Shown here: positions 15,783 to 24,745 of the stretch, piece by piece | Layout: every line of letters starts with the position of its first letter | Position numbering within the stretch: position 1 is the first letter of the stretch | Assembly: GCA_036498945.1 (NCBI GenBank) | Contig: DASYEQ010000020.1 | Location: 24,361 to 88,360, forward strand | Source: JAQGMJ01 sp036498945 | GTDB taxonomy: Bacteria > Pseudomonadota > Gammaproteobacteria > Burkholderiales > JAEUOS01 | Direction of reading: 5' to 3' | DNA length: 64,000 bases | The notes under the pieces: generated by a model | The model's input: the letters and a program-made list of their open reading frames with translations, nothing else | Databases searched by the model: none | What the model was told of the DNA's origin: nothing | Program-made: the position numbers and the translations under genes

Positions 15783-17375
15783 ATGCAGATCATCAGCGCC
15801 GCACAGGCCGCCAGCCTGATCGAAGACGGCTGGACCTTCGCCAGCGCCGGCTTCGTCGGCGCCGGCCACCCCGAGTCCTTGAGCCGCGCGCTCGAAAAGC
15901 GCTTTCTCGAAACCGGCACTCCGCGCAACCTCACGCTGGTCTATGCCGCCGGCCAGGGCGACCGCACTGGCCGCGGCGCCGCGCGCTTTGCCTATGAAGG
16001 CCTGGTCAGGCGCGTGATCGGCGGCCACTGGCTGGGCCCCGGCCCGCGCATGGCCGAGCTGGTGAACCAGAACAAGATCGAAGCCTACAACCTGCCGCAA
16101 GGCGTAATCGCCCACCTGTACCGCGCGATTGCCGGCCACAAGCCCGGCGTGATCACCAAAACCGGGCTGCATACCTTCATCGACCCGCGCCATGACGGCG
16201 CGCGCCTGAACAGCGCGGCCAAGGAAGACCTGGTGGAGGTGATCAGGCTGCGCGGCGAGGAATACCTGCTGTACCACGCCTTTCCCATCCATTGCGCCCT
16301 GATCCGCGCCACCAGCGCGGACGCCGACGGCAACCTGTCGATGGAAGACGAAGCCCTGACGCAGGACGTGCTTTCACTGGCGCAAGCGGCGCGCAACTCC
16401 GGCGGCATCGTCATCGCCCAGGTCAGGCGCATGGTCGACAAGCACAGCGTGCCGCTTTCGCACGTCAAGGTGCCCGGCATCCTGGTCGATTACGTGGTGC
16501 TGGCCGAAGACCCGGCCGACCACTGGATGACCTATGGCGAGGAACACAACCGCGCCTACTGCGGCCAGCACATCGAGCCGGCGCATGCGTTCAAGCCCGA
16601 TGCGCTGTCGCTGCGCAAGATCATCCAGCGCCGCGCCTTTCTCGAACTCTACCGGCTGGCGAATGCCGCCACCCGCTCGCTGGTGGTCAACGTCGGCACC
16701 GGCATGCCCGCCGGCGTGGGCAAGATCGCGCGCGAAGAGGGTTTTTCGAAATTCACCATGACGATCGAGTCCGGCCCGATCGGCGGCACGCCGATGGATA
16801 CGCCTTCCTTCGGCGCCGCGCTCAACCCCGAGTGCATCGTCTCGCATGCCGACCAGTTCGATTTCTACGACGGCGGCGGCATCGATGTCGCCTTCCTGGG
16901 CCTGGCGGAGGTGGATGGCGAAGGCAACGTGAACGTGAGCAAGTTCGGCTCCAAGGTGGCGGGCGTGGGCGGCTTTGTCAACATCACCCAGGCCGCGCGC
17001 CACCTGGTGTTCATGGGCGCACTCACCGCCGGGGGGCTTGAAATCGCCACCGACGGCAGCCAGTTATCCATTCTGCGGGAGGGCGGCGTGCGCAAATTCG
17101 TGGGGCGCGTCGGCCACCTGAGCTTCAACGGCCCGTATACCGAGAGCCTGGGCATCACGGTGCGCTACGTCACCGAGCGCGCGGTGTTCGAGATGCGCGA
17201 AGGCAAGCTCACGCTGATCGAAATCGCCCCCGGCATCGACCTGGAACGCGACGTGCTTGCGCATCTCGATACGCCGGTGCGCGTGGCCGACGGTGTCGCC
17301 CTGATGGATGCACGCGTGTTCAGGGACGGCCCGATGGGCATCGCGTCACACTCAATATCTACCGTGGATTCATGA
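15783..17375 (+). CDS. Acyl-CoA:carboxylate CoA-transferase (family I, propionate CoA-transferase-like)
   Basis: A 530-aa protein fusing alpha and beta CoA-transferase domains. The alpha half begins ISAAQAASLIEDGWTFASAG; the beta half contains NVGTGMPAGVGKIAREEG and the motif FTMTIESGPIGG, whose Glu is the expected thioester-forming nucleophile. Enzymes of this size move CoA between short-chain acyl groups such as acetate, propionate or acetoacetate. It overlaps hslO by 4 nt (ATGA). The promoter lies in the 85-bp gap to the divergent MaoC gene, which contains a TATACT hexamer. Confidence 0.85.
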   Translation: MQIISAAQAASLIEDGWTFASAGFVGAGHPESLSRALEKRFLETGTPRNLTLVYAAGQGDRTGRGAARFAYEGLVRRVIGGHWLGPGPRMAELVNQNKIEAYNLPQGVIAHLYRAIAGHKPGVITKTGLHTFIDPRHDGARLNSAAKEDLVEVIRLRGEEYLLYHAFPIHCALIRATSADADGNLSMEDEALTQDVLSLAQAARNSGGIVIAQVRRMVDKHSVPLSHVKVPGILVDYVVLAEDPADHWMTYGEEHNRAYCGQHIEPAHAFKPDALSLRKIIQRRAFLELYRLANAATRSLVVNVGTGMPAGVGKIAREEGFSKFTMTIESGPIGGTPMDTPSFGAALNPECIVSHADQFDFYDGGGIDVAFLGLAEVDGEGNVNVSKFGSKVAGVGGFVNITQAARHLVFMGALTAGGLEIATDGSQLSILREGGVRKFVGRVGHLSFNGPYTESLGITVRYVTERAVFEMREGKLTLIEIAPGIDLERDVLAHLDTPVRVADGVALMDARVFRDGPMGIASHSISTVDS

Positions 17376-18280
17376 GCGACATACTTCTGCCCTTCATGTT
17401 CGATGCCGGCGACGTGCGCGGCGCCATCGTCGATCTCGACCGTACCTGGCGCGAGGTGCTGGTCCGCCGCGACTACCCGCTGGCGGTGCGCACCTTGCTG
17501 GGCCAGGCGATGGCCGCCGCCGCGCTTCTTTCCTCCACCCTGAAATTCGACGGCACCATGGTGCTGCAGGCGCAGGCCGAGAGCCCCGCCGCGCCGGTGC
17601 GCGTGCTGGTGGTCGAATGCAACGCCGACCTGTCGCTGCGCGCCACCGCCAAGCTCACCGAAGGCGCCACGCCGGGGCAGGACTACAGCCTGCGCGAACT
17701 GGTGGGCGCCGGGCGCCTGGTGATCACCCTCGACCCGAAAGACGGCCAGGCCGCCTACCAGGGCGTGGTGCCGCTGGAAGGCGCGCAGCTCAATGCCGCG
17801 CTGGAAAACTACATGCTGCGCTCCGAGCAGGTGGAAACGCGCCTGTGGCTGGCGGCGGATGAAACCCGCGCCTGCGGCCTGATGCTGCAACGGATGCCGC
17901 GCACCGGCGGCAAGCCCTCGAAGGCCGAGGAAGAAGAGTCGGCCGACCGCTGGCACACCGCCCAGACCCTGGCCGGCACCGTCGCCTCGCGCGAGTTGCT
18001 TACTCTGCCGCCGCGCGAAGTGCTGCGCCGCCTGTTCCACGAATTCGACCTGCGGCTGTTCAACGAGCGCCACGCCGTGTTCCGCTGCACCTGCAGCCGC
18101 CAGCGCGTCGCCGGCATGCTGAACATGCTGGGGCGCGAGGAAGTCGAAAGCATCCTCGCCGAGCGCGGCATGGTCTCGGTCGATTGCGAATTCTGCAACA
18201 AGGCCTACACCTTCGACCCGATCGACGCCGCGCAACTCTTCATGCCGGCGGCGGGGCAGGAGAGCGGCAGCCAGCATTGA
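17372..18280 (+). CDS. hslO: Redox-regulated chaperonin Hsp33
   Basis: Hsp33 is a cytoplasmic holdase activated by oxidation of a zinc-bound cysteine cluster. The 302-aa product has the N-terminal chaperone domain (VRGAIVDLDRTWREVL, HSP33 type) and the C-terminal redox switch with CTC and CEFC pairs about 30 residues apart. The start codon overlaps the CoA-transferase stop by 4 nt, indicating translational coupling with a metabolic gene. Confidence 0.94.
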   Translation: MSDILLPFMFDAGDVRGAIVDLDRTWREVLVRRDYPLAVRTLLGQAMAAAALLSSTLKFDGTMVLQAQAESPAAPVRVLVVECNADLSLRATAKLTEGATPGQDYSLRELVGAGRLVITLDPKDGQAAYQGVVPLEGAQLNAALENYMLRSEQVETRLWLAADETRACGLMLQRMPRTGGKPSKAEEEESADRWHTAQTLAGTVASRELLTLPPREVLRRLFHEFDLRLFNERHAVFRCTCSRQRVAGMLNMLGREEVESILAERGMVSVDCEFCNKAYTFDPIDAAQLFMPAAGQESGSQH

Positions 18281-18298
18281 CAGGCGGCCGCGGCGCCT

Positions 18299-18808
18299 TT
18301 ACTTCAACTGGTGCGGCTTGCCGAAGCGCGGCATGCCGGGATGGCTGGAGACCGTTTTCACCGGCCCGATGCCGGTGATCTGCACGATGGTCTCCTCATC
18401 CTTGGCGCCGTCGAAATGCACCGCGCCCTTGGGGTGGATCATGTAGCTGCCTGCCGGCAGGCCGACGGCGGTGGCGGGGTCCCACTTGTCGTCGGTGCCG
18501 GTGTACCAGGTGCCCTTGATCACGGTGACGTAGCGGTCCTGGTCGTGGTAATGCGGCGCGCTCATGATGCCGGGCGGGAAGGTGTTGCGCACCACGTACA
18601 TGCCGGGCTTGGACGGGTCGCCATACAGCACCACGGTCTTGATGCCGTTGCCTTCGGGCCACTTGATTTGCTCGGGCGTGGTACGGATAAAGCCGTGGGT
18701 GTCGGGCGCGGACTGCGCGGCGGCGGGGAGAGTGGCGGCGCAGAGGAGCAGGGCAGGCAGGAAGCAGAGGCGGGCCAGGCGGGAAGCGGGGCGGGACGGA
18801 GTGCGCAT
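18299..18808 (-). CDS. Secreted cupin-domain protein
   Basis: A 169-aa protein with a Sec signal peptide (hydrophobic LARLCFLPALLLCAATLPAAA, cleavage after AQS region) and one cupin barrel. Metal-binding residues are seen in APHYHDQDRYVTVIKGTWY (HxH...) and in IHPKGAVHFDGA. Periplasmic location is inferred from the signal. The function cannot be assigned beyond a small-molecule or metal-binding cupin. It is convergent with hslO. Confidence 0.75.
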   Translation of the reverse strand: MRTPSRPASRLARLCFLPALLLCAATLPAAAQSAPDTHGFIRTTPEQIKWPEGNGIKTVVLYGDPSKPGMYVVRNTFPPGIMSAPHYHDQDRYVTVIKGTWYTGTDDKWDPATAVGLPAGSYMIHPKGAVHFDGAKDEETIVQITGIGPVKTVSSHPGMPRFGKPHQLK

Positions 18809-19182
18809 GAGAGTCTCCTGTGATTGTTATGGCGGCGGCCGGTGGCGCGCCTGCGAAAATTATAGTCCTGCGCGGCAGATACAAATCAACACACACGTGA
18901 AGCAAAGACGAGGGTATCTTTGGTGCATGGGCCGTGCGGTCTGCTGGTGGCGGGTTCTTTAACAACGACGAAGCAATGCGGCGGCTAACACATGTGTGGT
19001 CGGGGCAAGCCGGACGACGGCGAAAAAACCTCCGTTGTTTTATAGGTTGCGGCAAAACGGTGTAGCGGTTTTTCGAAAATGTATGGGGTTTTATCGGGTT
19101 GGCGCCGGTTCACCACAAGCGTTGTAGCAGTTGGTAATCACTTGATACAGCTTGGTGGCCGGCTTGCGGCTACAGTGCCCGC
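18809..19182. other. Intergenic region, 374 bp
   Basis: This is the gap between two divergent secreted-protein genes. It holds no credible reading frame, no tRNA shape and no strong terminator that I can see. Its composition is lower in GC around 18860-19100, as expected for a promoter region. Nothing more can be supported. Confidence 0.5.
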
Positions 19183-20163
19183 ATGAAAATCCTCAACCGC
19201 GTCGCCTTTTTTCTCCTGCTGTTCTGCGCCTTGGCGCGCGCCGAGGCGCCCGTGCCGGTGGTGCAGTCGGATGCCGCCGTGCGGGTGGTGGACCAGGAGT
19301 GGACCGACACGGCGCGCAATCGCGCGGTGCCGGTGCGCCTGCGGGTGCCCACCGGCAGCGGGCCGTACCCGGTGATCCTGTTTTCCCACGGCCTGGGCGG
19401 CTCGCGCGCCGGCGGCGAGTTGTGGGGCGACTATTGGGCGCATCACGGCTACATCGTGGTACACATGCAGCACCCGGGCAGCGACGAATCGCTGTGGCGC
19501 GGCCAGGGCGTGAAGGCGATGGCGAACGTACGCGGCGGCATGAGCGCGCAGAACGCGGCCTTGCGCGTGGGCGACGTCGGCTTCGTGCTGGACGAGATTG
19601 CGCGCCGGCGCACGCTGCGCGATGCGCTGTTCACCCATGCGGACTTGCGGCACATCGGCATGTCGGGCCATTCCTTCGGCGCGCAGACAACGCTCACCGT
19701 TGCCGGCGAGAGCGGGTTTTTCGCCGGCAGCCGTGCCGACCGGCGCATCAAGGCGGCGATTGCCATGAGCCCGGCGGCCTGGGGCAGCACGGACGATCTC
19801 GCCGCGCGTTACGCCGGCATGCACCTGCCCTTCATGAGCCTCACCGGCACTGAAGACCGCGTGCCGCTGACGCCGCAAATCACCCCGGAGAATCGCCGCC
19901 TGCCCTACAAGTACATGCCGGGGCCGGACAAGTACCTGCTGGTGCTGGACGGCGCCAACCACATGGTCTACAACGGCCAGCCGGAACTGCGCCGCGCGTG
20001 GACCGCGCAAAACCGCCAGGTGCATGCGCCGCTGATCGAGGAGGTGAGCCTGGATTTCTGGGACGCCTATCTCAAGGGCGATGCGAAGGCGCGCGCGGCG
20101 CTGGCGCCGGGCGGGGCGTTCAGCCGGTCGCTGGCCGGTCGCGGGGAGTGGTTCGCCAAGTAG
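19183..20163 (+). CDS. Secreted alpha/beta hydrolase (PAF-acetylhydrolase-like)
   Basis: A 326-aa enzyme with an N-terminal signal (MKILNRVAFFLLLFCALARA). The hydrolase core has LFSHGLGGSRAGGELWGDYW for the oxyanion region, the nucleophile elbow GHSFG, a VPLTP acid region, and GANHMVYNG with the catalytic His. Residue order matches platelet-activating-factor acetylhydrolase/dienelactone hydrolase-like lipases. It probably cleaves an ester in the periplasm or medium; the substrate is unknown. It is a single-gene unit. Confidence 0.8.
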   Translation: MKILNRVAFFLLLFCALARAEAPVPVVQSDAAVRVVDQEWTDTARNRAVPVRLRVPTGSGPYPVILFSHGLGGSRAGGELWGDYWAHHGYIVVHMQHPGSDESLWRGQGVKAMANVRGGMSAQNAALRVGDVGFVLDEIARRRTLRDALFTHADLRHIGMSGHSFGAQTTLTVAGESGFFAGSRADRRIKAAIAMSPAAWGSTDDLAARYAGMHLPFMSLTGTEDRVPLTPQITPENRRLPYKYMPGPDKYLLVLDGANHMVYNGQPELRRAWTAQNRQVHAPLIEEVSLDFWDAYLKGDAKARAALAPGGAFSRSLAGRGEWFAK

Positions 20164-20205
20164 GCCTGGCAGGGGCCTGCCACGGCAGTCGGCCGGGAAG
20201 CGCGC

Positions 20206-20577
20206 CTATTCCAGCAGTTCGGTATCTTCGTGCGAGTAGGCCGGGCTGCAGGCGCAGAGGATCGTGAGATTGCCCTCGCCATCGTTCTCGATGCAATGCG
20301 CGGTGCCGGGCGGGATGCACACGGTGTCGCCGGCGGCGACCGCGAAGCGCTTGCTGTCGAGCATCATCAGGCCGCGGCCGGAGGTGATGTGATACAGCTC
20401 TTCGGTGAGGCGGTGCCTATGCGAAAGCGTGCGCTGGCCCGGTAGCACGGTGGCTTCGGCCAGGCTCTGCCGCGCCACCTGCAAGTCGGCGCCATGCACG
20501 CCGGGGTGCATCAGTTCGCGAATCTCCGAGCCGTCGCGGGTGACGTAGGGTGGGGTGGCGGCGAGGGTGGTTTTCAT
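20206..20577 (-). CDS. Cytoplasmic cupin 2 protein
   Basis: A compact 123-aa single-domain cupin. Metal ligands appear in LSHRHRLTEELYHITSGRG (HxH, E) and in IPPGTAHCIEND. There is no signal peptide. Family members range from isomerases to transcription-factor partners, so only the fold is supported. It is convergent with the secreted hydrolase and divergent from lexA, with its start about 60 bp from the lexA promoter. Confidence 0.75.
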   Translation of the reverse strand: MKTTLAATPPYVTRDGSEIRELMHPGVHGADLQVARQSLAEATVLPGQRTLSHRHRLTEELYHITSGRGLMMLDSKRFAVAAGDTVCIPPGTAHCIENDGEGNLTILCACSPAYSHEDTELLE

Positions 20578-20618
20578 GGGCGGCTCCGGGCGCGATTATC
20601 CGGCCGGCGGCCCGGTGC

Positions 20619-20657
20619 TTGCAATCGCGCTTACGTTACTGTATAAAGAAACAGTAA
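20619..20657 (+). promoter_or_regulatory. lexA promoter with LexA box
   Basis: TTGCAA (20619-20624) and TATAAA (20642-20647) are separated by 17 bp. The LexA box CTGTATAAAGAAACAG (20639-20654) is CTGT-N8-ACAG and extends to TTACTGT/ACAGTAA (20636-20657), overlapping the -10 hexamer. This is the standard autoregulatory layout for lexA. Confidence 0.93.
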
Positions 20658-20679
20658 GTAAAAACCTAAGGGAGTCGCG

Positions 20680-21303
20680 ATGTCGCTTAAGCTCACCGCA
20701 CGCCAGACCGAAATTCTTGATTTCATCCGCGATACGGTCAAGCAGACCAGCCTGCCGCCCACCCGCGCCGAGATCTGCACCACTTTCGGCTTCAAGTCGC
20801 CCAACGCGGCGGAAGAGCATTTGCGCGCCCTGGCGCGCAAGGGCGCCATCGAGCTTGCGTCGGGCACGGCGCGCGGCATCCAGCTGGCCGAGCAGATTGC
20901 CGGCACCCTGCAATCCATCATCGCCCTGCCGCTGATCGGCCGGGTGGCCGCCGGCAGCCCCATCCTCGCCGAGCAGAACGTCGAGCGCAACGTACCGGTC
21001 GACCCCGCCATGTTCAGCCCGAAGGCGGATTACCTGCTCAAGGTCAAGGGCCTGTCGATGAAGGATATCGGCATTTTCGACGGCGACCTCCTGGCGGTGC
21101 ACAGCCAGAATGAAGCGCGCAATGGCCAGGTGGTGGTGGCGCGCCTGGAAAACGAAGTGACGGTGAAGCGCTTCTACAAGAAGGGCTCGACGGTCGAGCT
21201 GATCGCCGAGAACCCGGATTTCAAACCCATCGTGGTGGACCTGCGCCGCGAGCCGCTGGAGATTGAAGGTTTGGCGGTGGGTGTGATTCGCGCGGGCCTA
21301 TAG
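20680..21303 (+). CDS. lexA: SOS repressor LexA
   Basis: LexA represses DNA-damage genes and cleaves itself when RecA filaments form. The 207-aa product has the winged HTH (LTARQTEILDFIRDTVKQTS, then PPTRAEICTTFGF), the Ala-Gly cleavage bond in GRVAAGSPI, the serine nucleophile in LKVKGLSMKDIGIFDGD, and the catalytic lysine in NGQVVVARLENEVTVKRF. GGGAG lies upstream of the ATG at 20680. The gene carries its own LexA box. It matters for this window because a near-identical box precedes the terS-like gene in the island. Confidence 0.97.
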   Translation: MSLKLTARQTEILDFIRDTVKQTSLPPTRAEICTTFGFKSPNAAEEHLRALARKGAIELASGTARGIQLAEQIAGTLQSIIALPLIGRVAAGSPILAEQNVERNVPVDPAMFSPKADYLLKVKGLSMKDIGIFDGDLLAVHSQNEARNGQVVVARLENEVTVKRFYKKGSTVELIAENPDFKPIVVDLRREPLEIEGLAVGVIRAGL

Positions 21304-21372
21304 GGCCATAGTCTTCCGCAATCCGAAGGAAGTGGCCTTGGGCCATGACATTCAGGCCAGAGGACGAATGAA

Positions 21373-21399
21373 AAACGGGACGCTGCAAGCGTCCCGTTT
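21373..21399. terminator. Hairpin between convergent lexA and GST genes
   Basis: AAACGGGACGC and GCGTCCCGTTT form a perfect 11-bp stem with a 5-nt loop. The A and T ends allow U-rich 3' ends in both directions, so it probably terminates both lexA and the convergent GST gene. Confidence 0.7.
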
Positions 21400-21430
21400 C
21401 CATACATAGTCCTGATGGCCGCAGCGTAAC

Positions 21431-22123
21431 TCAGCGCTTCTGATACTGCGTCGCCCCGAACAGAATCTCCTTCGCCTTGTCATCAAACGCCGGCTTGCGC
21501 AGGTCGGCCAGCACCGTGACACCACGCTGGAAAGCAGGGCGTGCCTCCAGTTCGGTGAACCAGCGCTTGACGTTCGGCAGTTCGTCCATTTCCACGCCCT
21601 GGCCTTTCCAGTTGCGCATCCACGGCCAGATGGCGATGTCGGCAATCGTCAGGCTCTTGCCGGCGACGTACGGCGTCTTGGCGAGCTGTTTGTCGACCAC
21701 GCCGTAGAGGCGCCTGGCTTCGTTGGTGTAGCGGTTGATCGCGTAGTCGATCTTCTCGGCGGCGTAGTTGCGGAAGTGGTGGCACTGGCCGAACATCGGG
21801 CCGACACCGCCCATCTGGAACATCAGCCATTGCAGCGTGTTGTAGCGCTCGCGGTCGGTCTTGCCTAAAAACTTGCCGGTCTTGCCGGCGAGGTAGACCA
21901 GCATGGCGCCCGATTCGAACAGCGAGATCGGCTTGCCGTCCGGCCCGTCGGAATCGGTCATCGCGGGAATCTTGTTGTTCGGGCTGATTTCCAGGAACTC
22001 GTCCTTGAACTGATCACCCTGGCCGATATCCACCGGGTGCGCGCGGTACGAAAGGCGGCACTCCTCGAGCATGATGTGGATCTTGTGGCCGTTGGGCGTG
22101 GCCCAGCTGTAAACGTCAATCAT
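21431..22123 (-). CDS. Glutathione S-transferase family protein (YfcG/Nu-like)
   Basis: A 230-aa cytoplasmic thiol transferase. The N-terminal thioredoxin-like domain reads IDVYSWATPNGHKIHIMLEE, with TPNG in place of the usual catalytic Tyr/Ser/Cys loop, as in YfcG-type disulfide-bond reductases. The glutathione-binding NNKIPAM and LFESGAMLVYLA follow. The helical C-terminal domain has LTIADIAIWPW. It is preceded by 178 bp before the acyl-CoA dehydrogenase gene. Substrate is unknown. Confidence 0.85.
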   Translation of the reverse strand: MIDVYSWATPNGHKIHIMLEECRLSYRAHPVDIGQGDQFKDEFLEISPNNKIPAMTDSDGPDGKPISLFESGAMLVYLAGKTGKFLGKTDRERYNTLQWLMFQMGGVGPMFGQCHHFRNYAAEKIDYAINRYTNEARRLYGVVDKQLAKTPYVAGKSLTIADIAIWPWMRNWKGQGVEMDELPNVKRWFTELEARPAFQRGVTVLADLRKPAFDDKAKEILFGATQYQKR

Positions 22124-22301
22124 GGCGTGTGTTTTCTCCGTTCACTCCCTCCCCTTCAAGGGGAGGGCCGGGGTGGGGATGGGGTTGAGCAAAGAGGAGC
22201 AGGTGAAGCCGGCGAAATGCTACAGCATTGAAAAGCCCGGCGCGAGGCCGGGCGTGGGGATGCATGCTACTCCTCTATACGGCGCGGCGCGCGCCGCGGG
22301 T

Positions 22302-23561
22302 TTAGCCGCGGGTGATCGGCAGCTCCACCTTGTCGGCCGCACCGGGAATCGCCGCATGCCGTCCCAGTTCCAGCTTGGCGATGGCGTTGCGGTGCACTTC
22401 GTCGGGACCGTCGGCGAAGCGCAGCGCACGCTGGTGGGCGTACATCTGCGCCAGCGGAAAGTCCTGCGACAGGCCGCCGGCGCCGTGCGCCTGGATCGCC
22501 CAGTCGAGCACCTGGCACGCCACGTTGGGCGCCAGCACCTTGATCATGGCGATCTCGCTCTTGGCCACCTTGTTGCCGACGGTGTCCATCATATAGGCGG
22601 CCTTGAGCGTCAGCAGGCGCGCGCTGTCGATCATGATGCGCGCTTCCGCAATGCGTTCCTGCGTCACCGTCTGCTCGGAAATGCGCTTGCCGAAGGCGAC
22701 GCGCGAAGAGGCGCGCTTGCACATGAGCGCGAGTGCGCGCTCGGCGATACCGATGATGCGCATGCAGTGGTGGATGCGCCCCGGCCCCAGGCGGCCTTGC
22801 GCGATCTCGAAGCCGCGCCCTTCGCCGAGCAGGATGTTGCTCACCGGCACGCGCACGTTCTCGAACAGCATCTCGGCGTGGCCGTGCGGCGCGTCGTCGT
22901 AGCCGAACACCTGCATCGGGCGCACCATGGTGACGCCGGGCGTGTCGCGCGGAATCAGGATCATCGACTGCTGCGAGTGCCGCGCCGCGTTCGGGTCGGT
23001 CTTGCCCATGAAGATGAAGATCTTGCAGCGCGGGTCGGGCGCGCCGGTCGACCACCACTTGTGGCCGTTGATCACGTACTCGTCGCCCTGGCGCACGATC
23101 GACGACTGGATGTTGGTTGCATCGGAGGAGGCCACTTCCGGCTCCGTCATCGCGAAGCACGAGCGGATCTTGCCTTCCAGCAGCGGCTGCGCCCATTGCT
23201 CGACGTGCGCCGGCGCGCCGTAGCGCAGCAGGGTCTCCATGTTGCCGGTATCCGGCGCCGAACAGTTGAACACCTCCGGGGCCCAGTACACCGCGCCCAT
23301 GATCTCGCACAAGGGCGCGTATTCCATCACGCTCAGGGTGCCGCCATGACTCACCGGCCGCCACAGGTTCCACAGGCCTTCGGCACGCGCGCGCTCCTTC
23401 AGGTCCTCGATCAGTTGCAGCGGCACCCAGGGGTTGCCGCGCGCGCGGTTGGCTTCCACCTCTTCGTGATGCAGGTGTTCGGCGGGGTAGATGTGCAGGT
23501 CCATGAAGCGCTGCAGGCGCTTTTGCAGGTCCTTGACCTTGGGGCTGTGATCGAAATCCAT
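22302..23561 (-). CDS. Acyl-CoA dehydrogenase (ACAD10/11-like)
   Basis: A 419-aa FAD-dependent dehydrogenase introducing a trans-2 double bond into acyl-CoA. Motifs seen are FAMTEPEVASSDATNIQ for FAD/substrate binding, NGHKWWSTGA, and the C-terminal IQAHGAGGLSQDFPLA. Its length and N-terminus (MDFDHSPKVKDLQKRLQRF) resemble the family that in eukaryotes is fused to a kinase domain (ACAD10/11). The gene immediately upstream encodes just such an aminoglycoside-phosphotransferase-like kinase, which supports a pair acting on hydroxyacyl substrates. It ends the catabolic cluster 22302-28482. Confidence 0.88.
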   Translation of the reverse strand: MDFDHSPKVKDLQKRLQRFMDLHIYPAEHLHHEEVEANRARGNPWVPLQLIEDLKERARAEGLWNLWRPVSHGGTLSVMEYAPLCEIMGAVYWAPEVFNCSAPDTGNMETLLRYGAPAHVEQWAQPLLEGKIRSCFAMTEPEVASSDATNIQSSIVRQGDEYVINGHKWWSTGAPDPRCKIFIFMGKTDPNAARHSQQSMILIPRDTPGVTMVRPMQVFGYDDAPHGHAEMLFENVRVPVSNILLGEGRGFEIAQGRLGPGRIHHCMRIIGIAERALALMCKRASSRVAFGKRISEQTVTQERIAEARIMIDSARLLTLKAAYMMDTVGNKVAKSEIAMIKVLAPNVACQVLDWAIQAHGAGGLSQDFPLAQMYAHQRALRFADGPDEVHRNAIAKLELGRHAAIPGAADKVELPITRG

Positions 23562-23574
23562 CTTGACTCCATTT

Positions 23575-23623
23575 CGACAAAAGTAAAAACCTACTTTTGT
23601 CGAGTTTTAGTTTGCAAGAAATC
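23575..23623 (-). repeat. Structured repeat, copy B (GATTTC box plus covarying hairpin)
   Basis: Read on the minus strand, GATTTC (23623-23618) is followed after exactly 19 nt by the core AAAAGTAGGTTTTTACTTTT, flanked by arms CGAC and GTCG (23602-23575). The stem is a perfect 11 bp with a 6-nt loop. It lies in the 117-bp gap between the kinase-like gene and the acyl-CoA dehydrogenase gene. Confidence 0.75.
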
Positions 23624-23648
23624 ACCGGCAAAGCCGGATGATTTCTTG
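23615..23648. repeat. Long intercistronic hairpin
   Basis: CAAGAAATCA-CCGGC (23615-23629) pairs with GCCGG-TGATTTCTTG (23633-23648) around an AAA loop, with one bulged A at 23638. It overlaps the GATTTC box of repeat copy B. In the mRNA it stands between the kinase-like and acyl-CoA dehydrogenase cistrons, where it could stabilise or attenuate the transcript. Confidence 0.6.
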
Positions 23649-23678
23649 ATGAAACTGCGACGACAAAAAAATCAAAAC

Positions 23679-24740
23679 CTACCGCATGCCCTCGACCTGC
23701 GCCCAGCCCATCTCCGCCATCGGCCGCGCGCGGCGGCCGGCGTCCAGCGCCTGCTGGCTGGCGGCAGTGCCATCCACGTAACGCTTCATGATGCCTTGCA
23801 GGATGCCGGCCATGCGGAACATGTTGTAGGCGAGGTAAAAGCGCCAGTGGCGCGTATCCACCGGCTTGCCGGTATTGCGCTCATAGAGCTGGATGTAGGC
23901 CGCTTCGTCCGGAATGTTCAGCGCGGCGAGATCAAGGCCGCCGATGCCGCGGAACTGCCCGGGCTTGATGTGCCAGCTCATGCAGTGATACGAAAAATCC
24001 GCCAGCGGGTGGCCAAGGGTGGAAAGCTCCCAATCGAGTACCGCGCGTATCTTCGGTTCGTTGGCATCGAAGATCAGGTTGTCCATGCGGAAGTCGCCGT
24101 GGACAATGGATGTCTCGTCACCCGCCGGGATATTTGCCGGCAGCCATTCGATCAGCTTGTCCATTGCCGGAATGGCTTCGGTCTCCGCCAGGCGATATTG
24201 CCTGGTCCAGCGCTCGATCTGGCGCGCGAAGTAGTTGCCCGGCTTGCCGTAGGTCTCAAGGTCGATGGCTTTGTAATCGATGGTGTGCAACTGCGCGATC
24301 ACGCGGTTCATTTCCTCGTAGACCGCGCGGCGCTCGCTTGCCGCAAGTTCCGGCAGCGACTGGTCCCACAGCACGCGCCCCTCGACCATTTCCATGATGT
24401 AGAAGGCACGGCCGATCACCGCCTCGTCCTCGCACAGCGCAAACAAGCGCGCCACCGGGAAGCCGGTCTTGTGCAAGGCATCCTGCACGCGGTATTCGCG
24501 CTCGATCGCATGCGCCGAAGGCAAGAGCTTGGCCTTGGGTGCGGGCTTGCTGCGCAAGACGTAGTTGGTACCCCCCGCGGTGAGCTTGAAGGTAGGGTTC
24601 GATTGGCCGCCCTTGAACTGCGCAACAGTGAGGTCGCCCCTGAAGCCCTCGACATGGGCCTTGAGGTAATCCGCCAGCACGCCGGCGTCGAACTTCTGCG
24701 CCTCGGCAACCGGCTTTGTCCCCTCGAATTCCTCGAACAT
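23679..24740 (-). CDS. Aminoglycoside phosphotransferase-like kinase (acyl-CoA catabolism-associated)
   Basis: A 353-aa protein kinase-like fold. The Brenner motif is IVHGDFRMDNLIFD (catalytic Asp and Asn), followed by AVLDWELSTLGHPLADFSY, where the Asp binds Mg2+. The N-terminal lobe has GGQSNPTFKL and YVLRSKP lysine. It matches the APH-like domain of ACAD10/11, thought to phosphorylate 4-hydroxyacyl-CoA before its conversion. It is followed downstream by the matching acyl-CoA dehydrogenase gene and preceded by an enoyl-CoA hydratase gene at 5-nt spacing, so all three are very probably one operon. The substrate is inference. Confidence 0.82.
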   Translation of the reverse strand: MFEEFEGTKPVAEAQKFDAGVLADYLKAHVEGFRGDLTVAQFKGGQSNPTFKLTAGGTNYVLRSKPAPKAKLLPSAHAIEREYRVQDALHKTGFPVARLFALCEDEAVIGRAFYIMEMVEGRVLWDQSLPELAASERRAVYEEMNRVIAQLHTIDYKAIDLETYGKPGNYFARQIERWTRQYRLAETEAIPAMDKLIEWLPANIPAGDETSIVHGDFRMDNLIFDANEPKIRAVLDWELSTLGHPLADFSYHCMSWHIKPGQFRGIGGLDLAALNIPDEAAYIQLYERNTGKPVDTRHWRFYLAYNMFRMAGILQGIMKRYVDGTAASQQALDAGRRARPMAEMGWAQVEGMR

Positions 24741-24745
24741 GGCGC

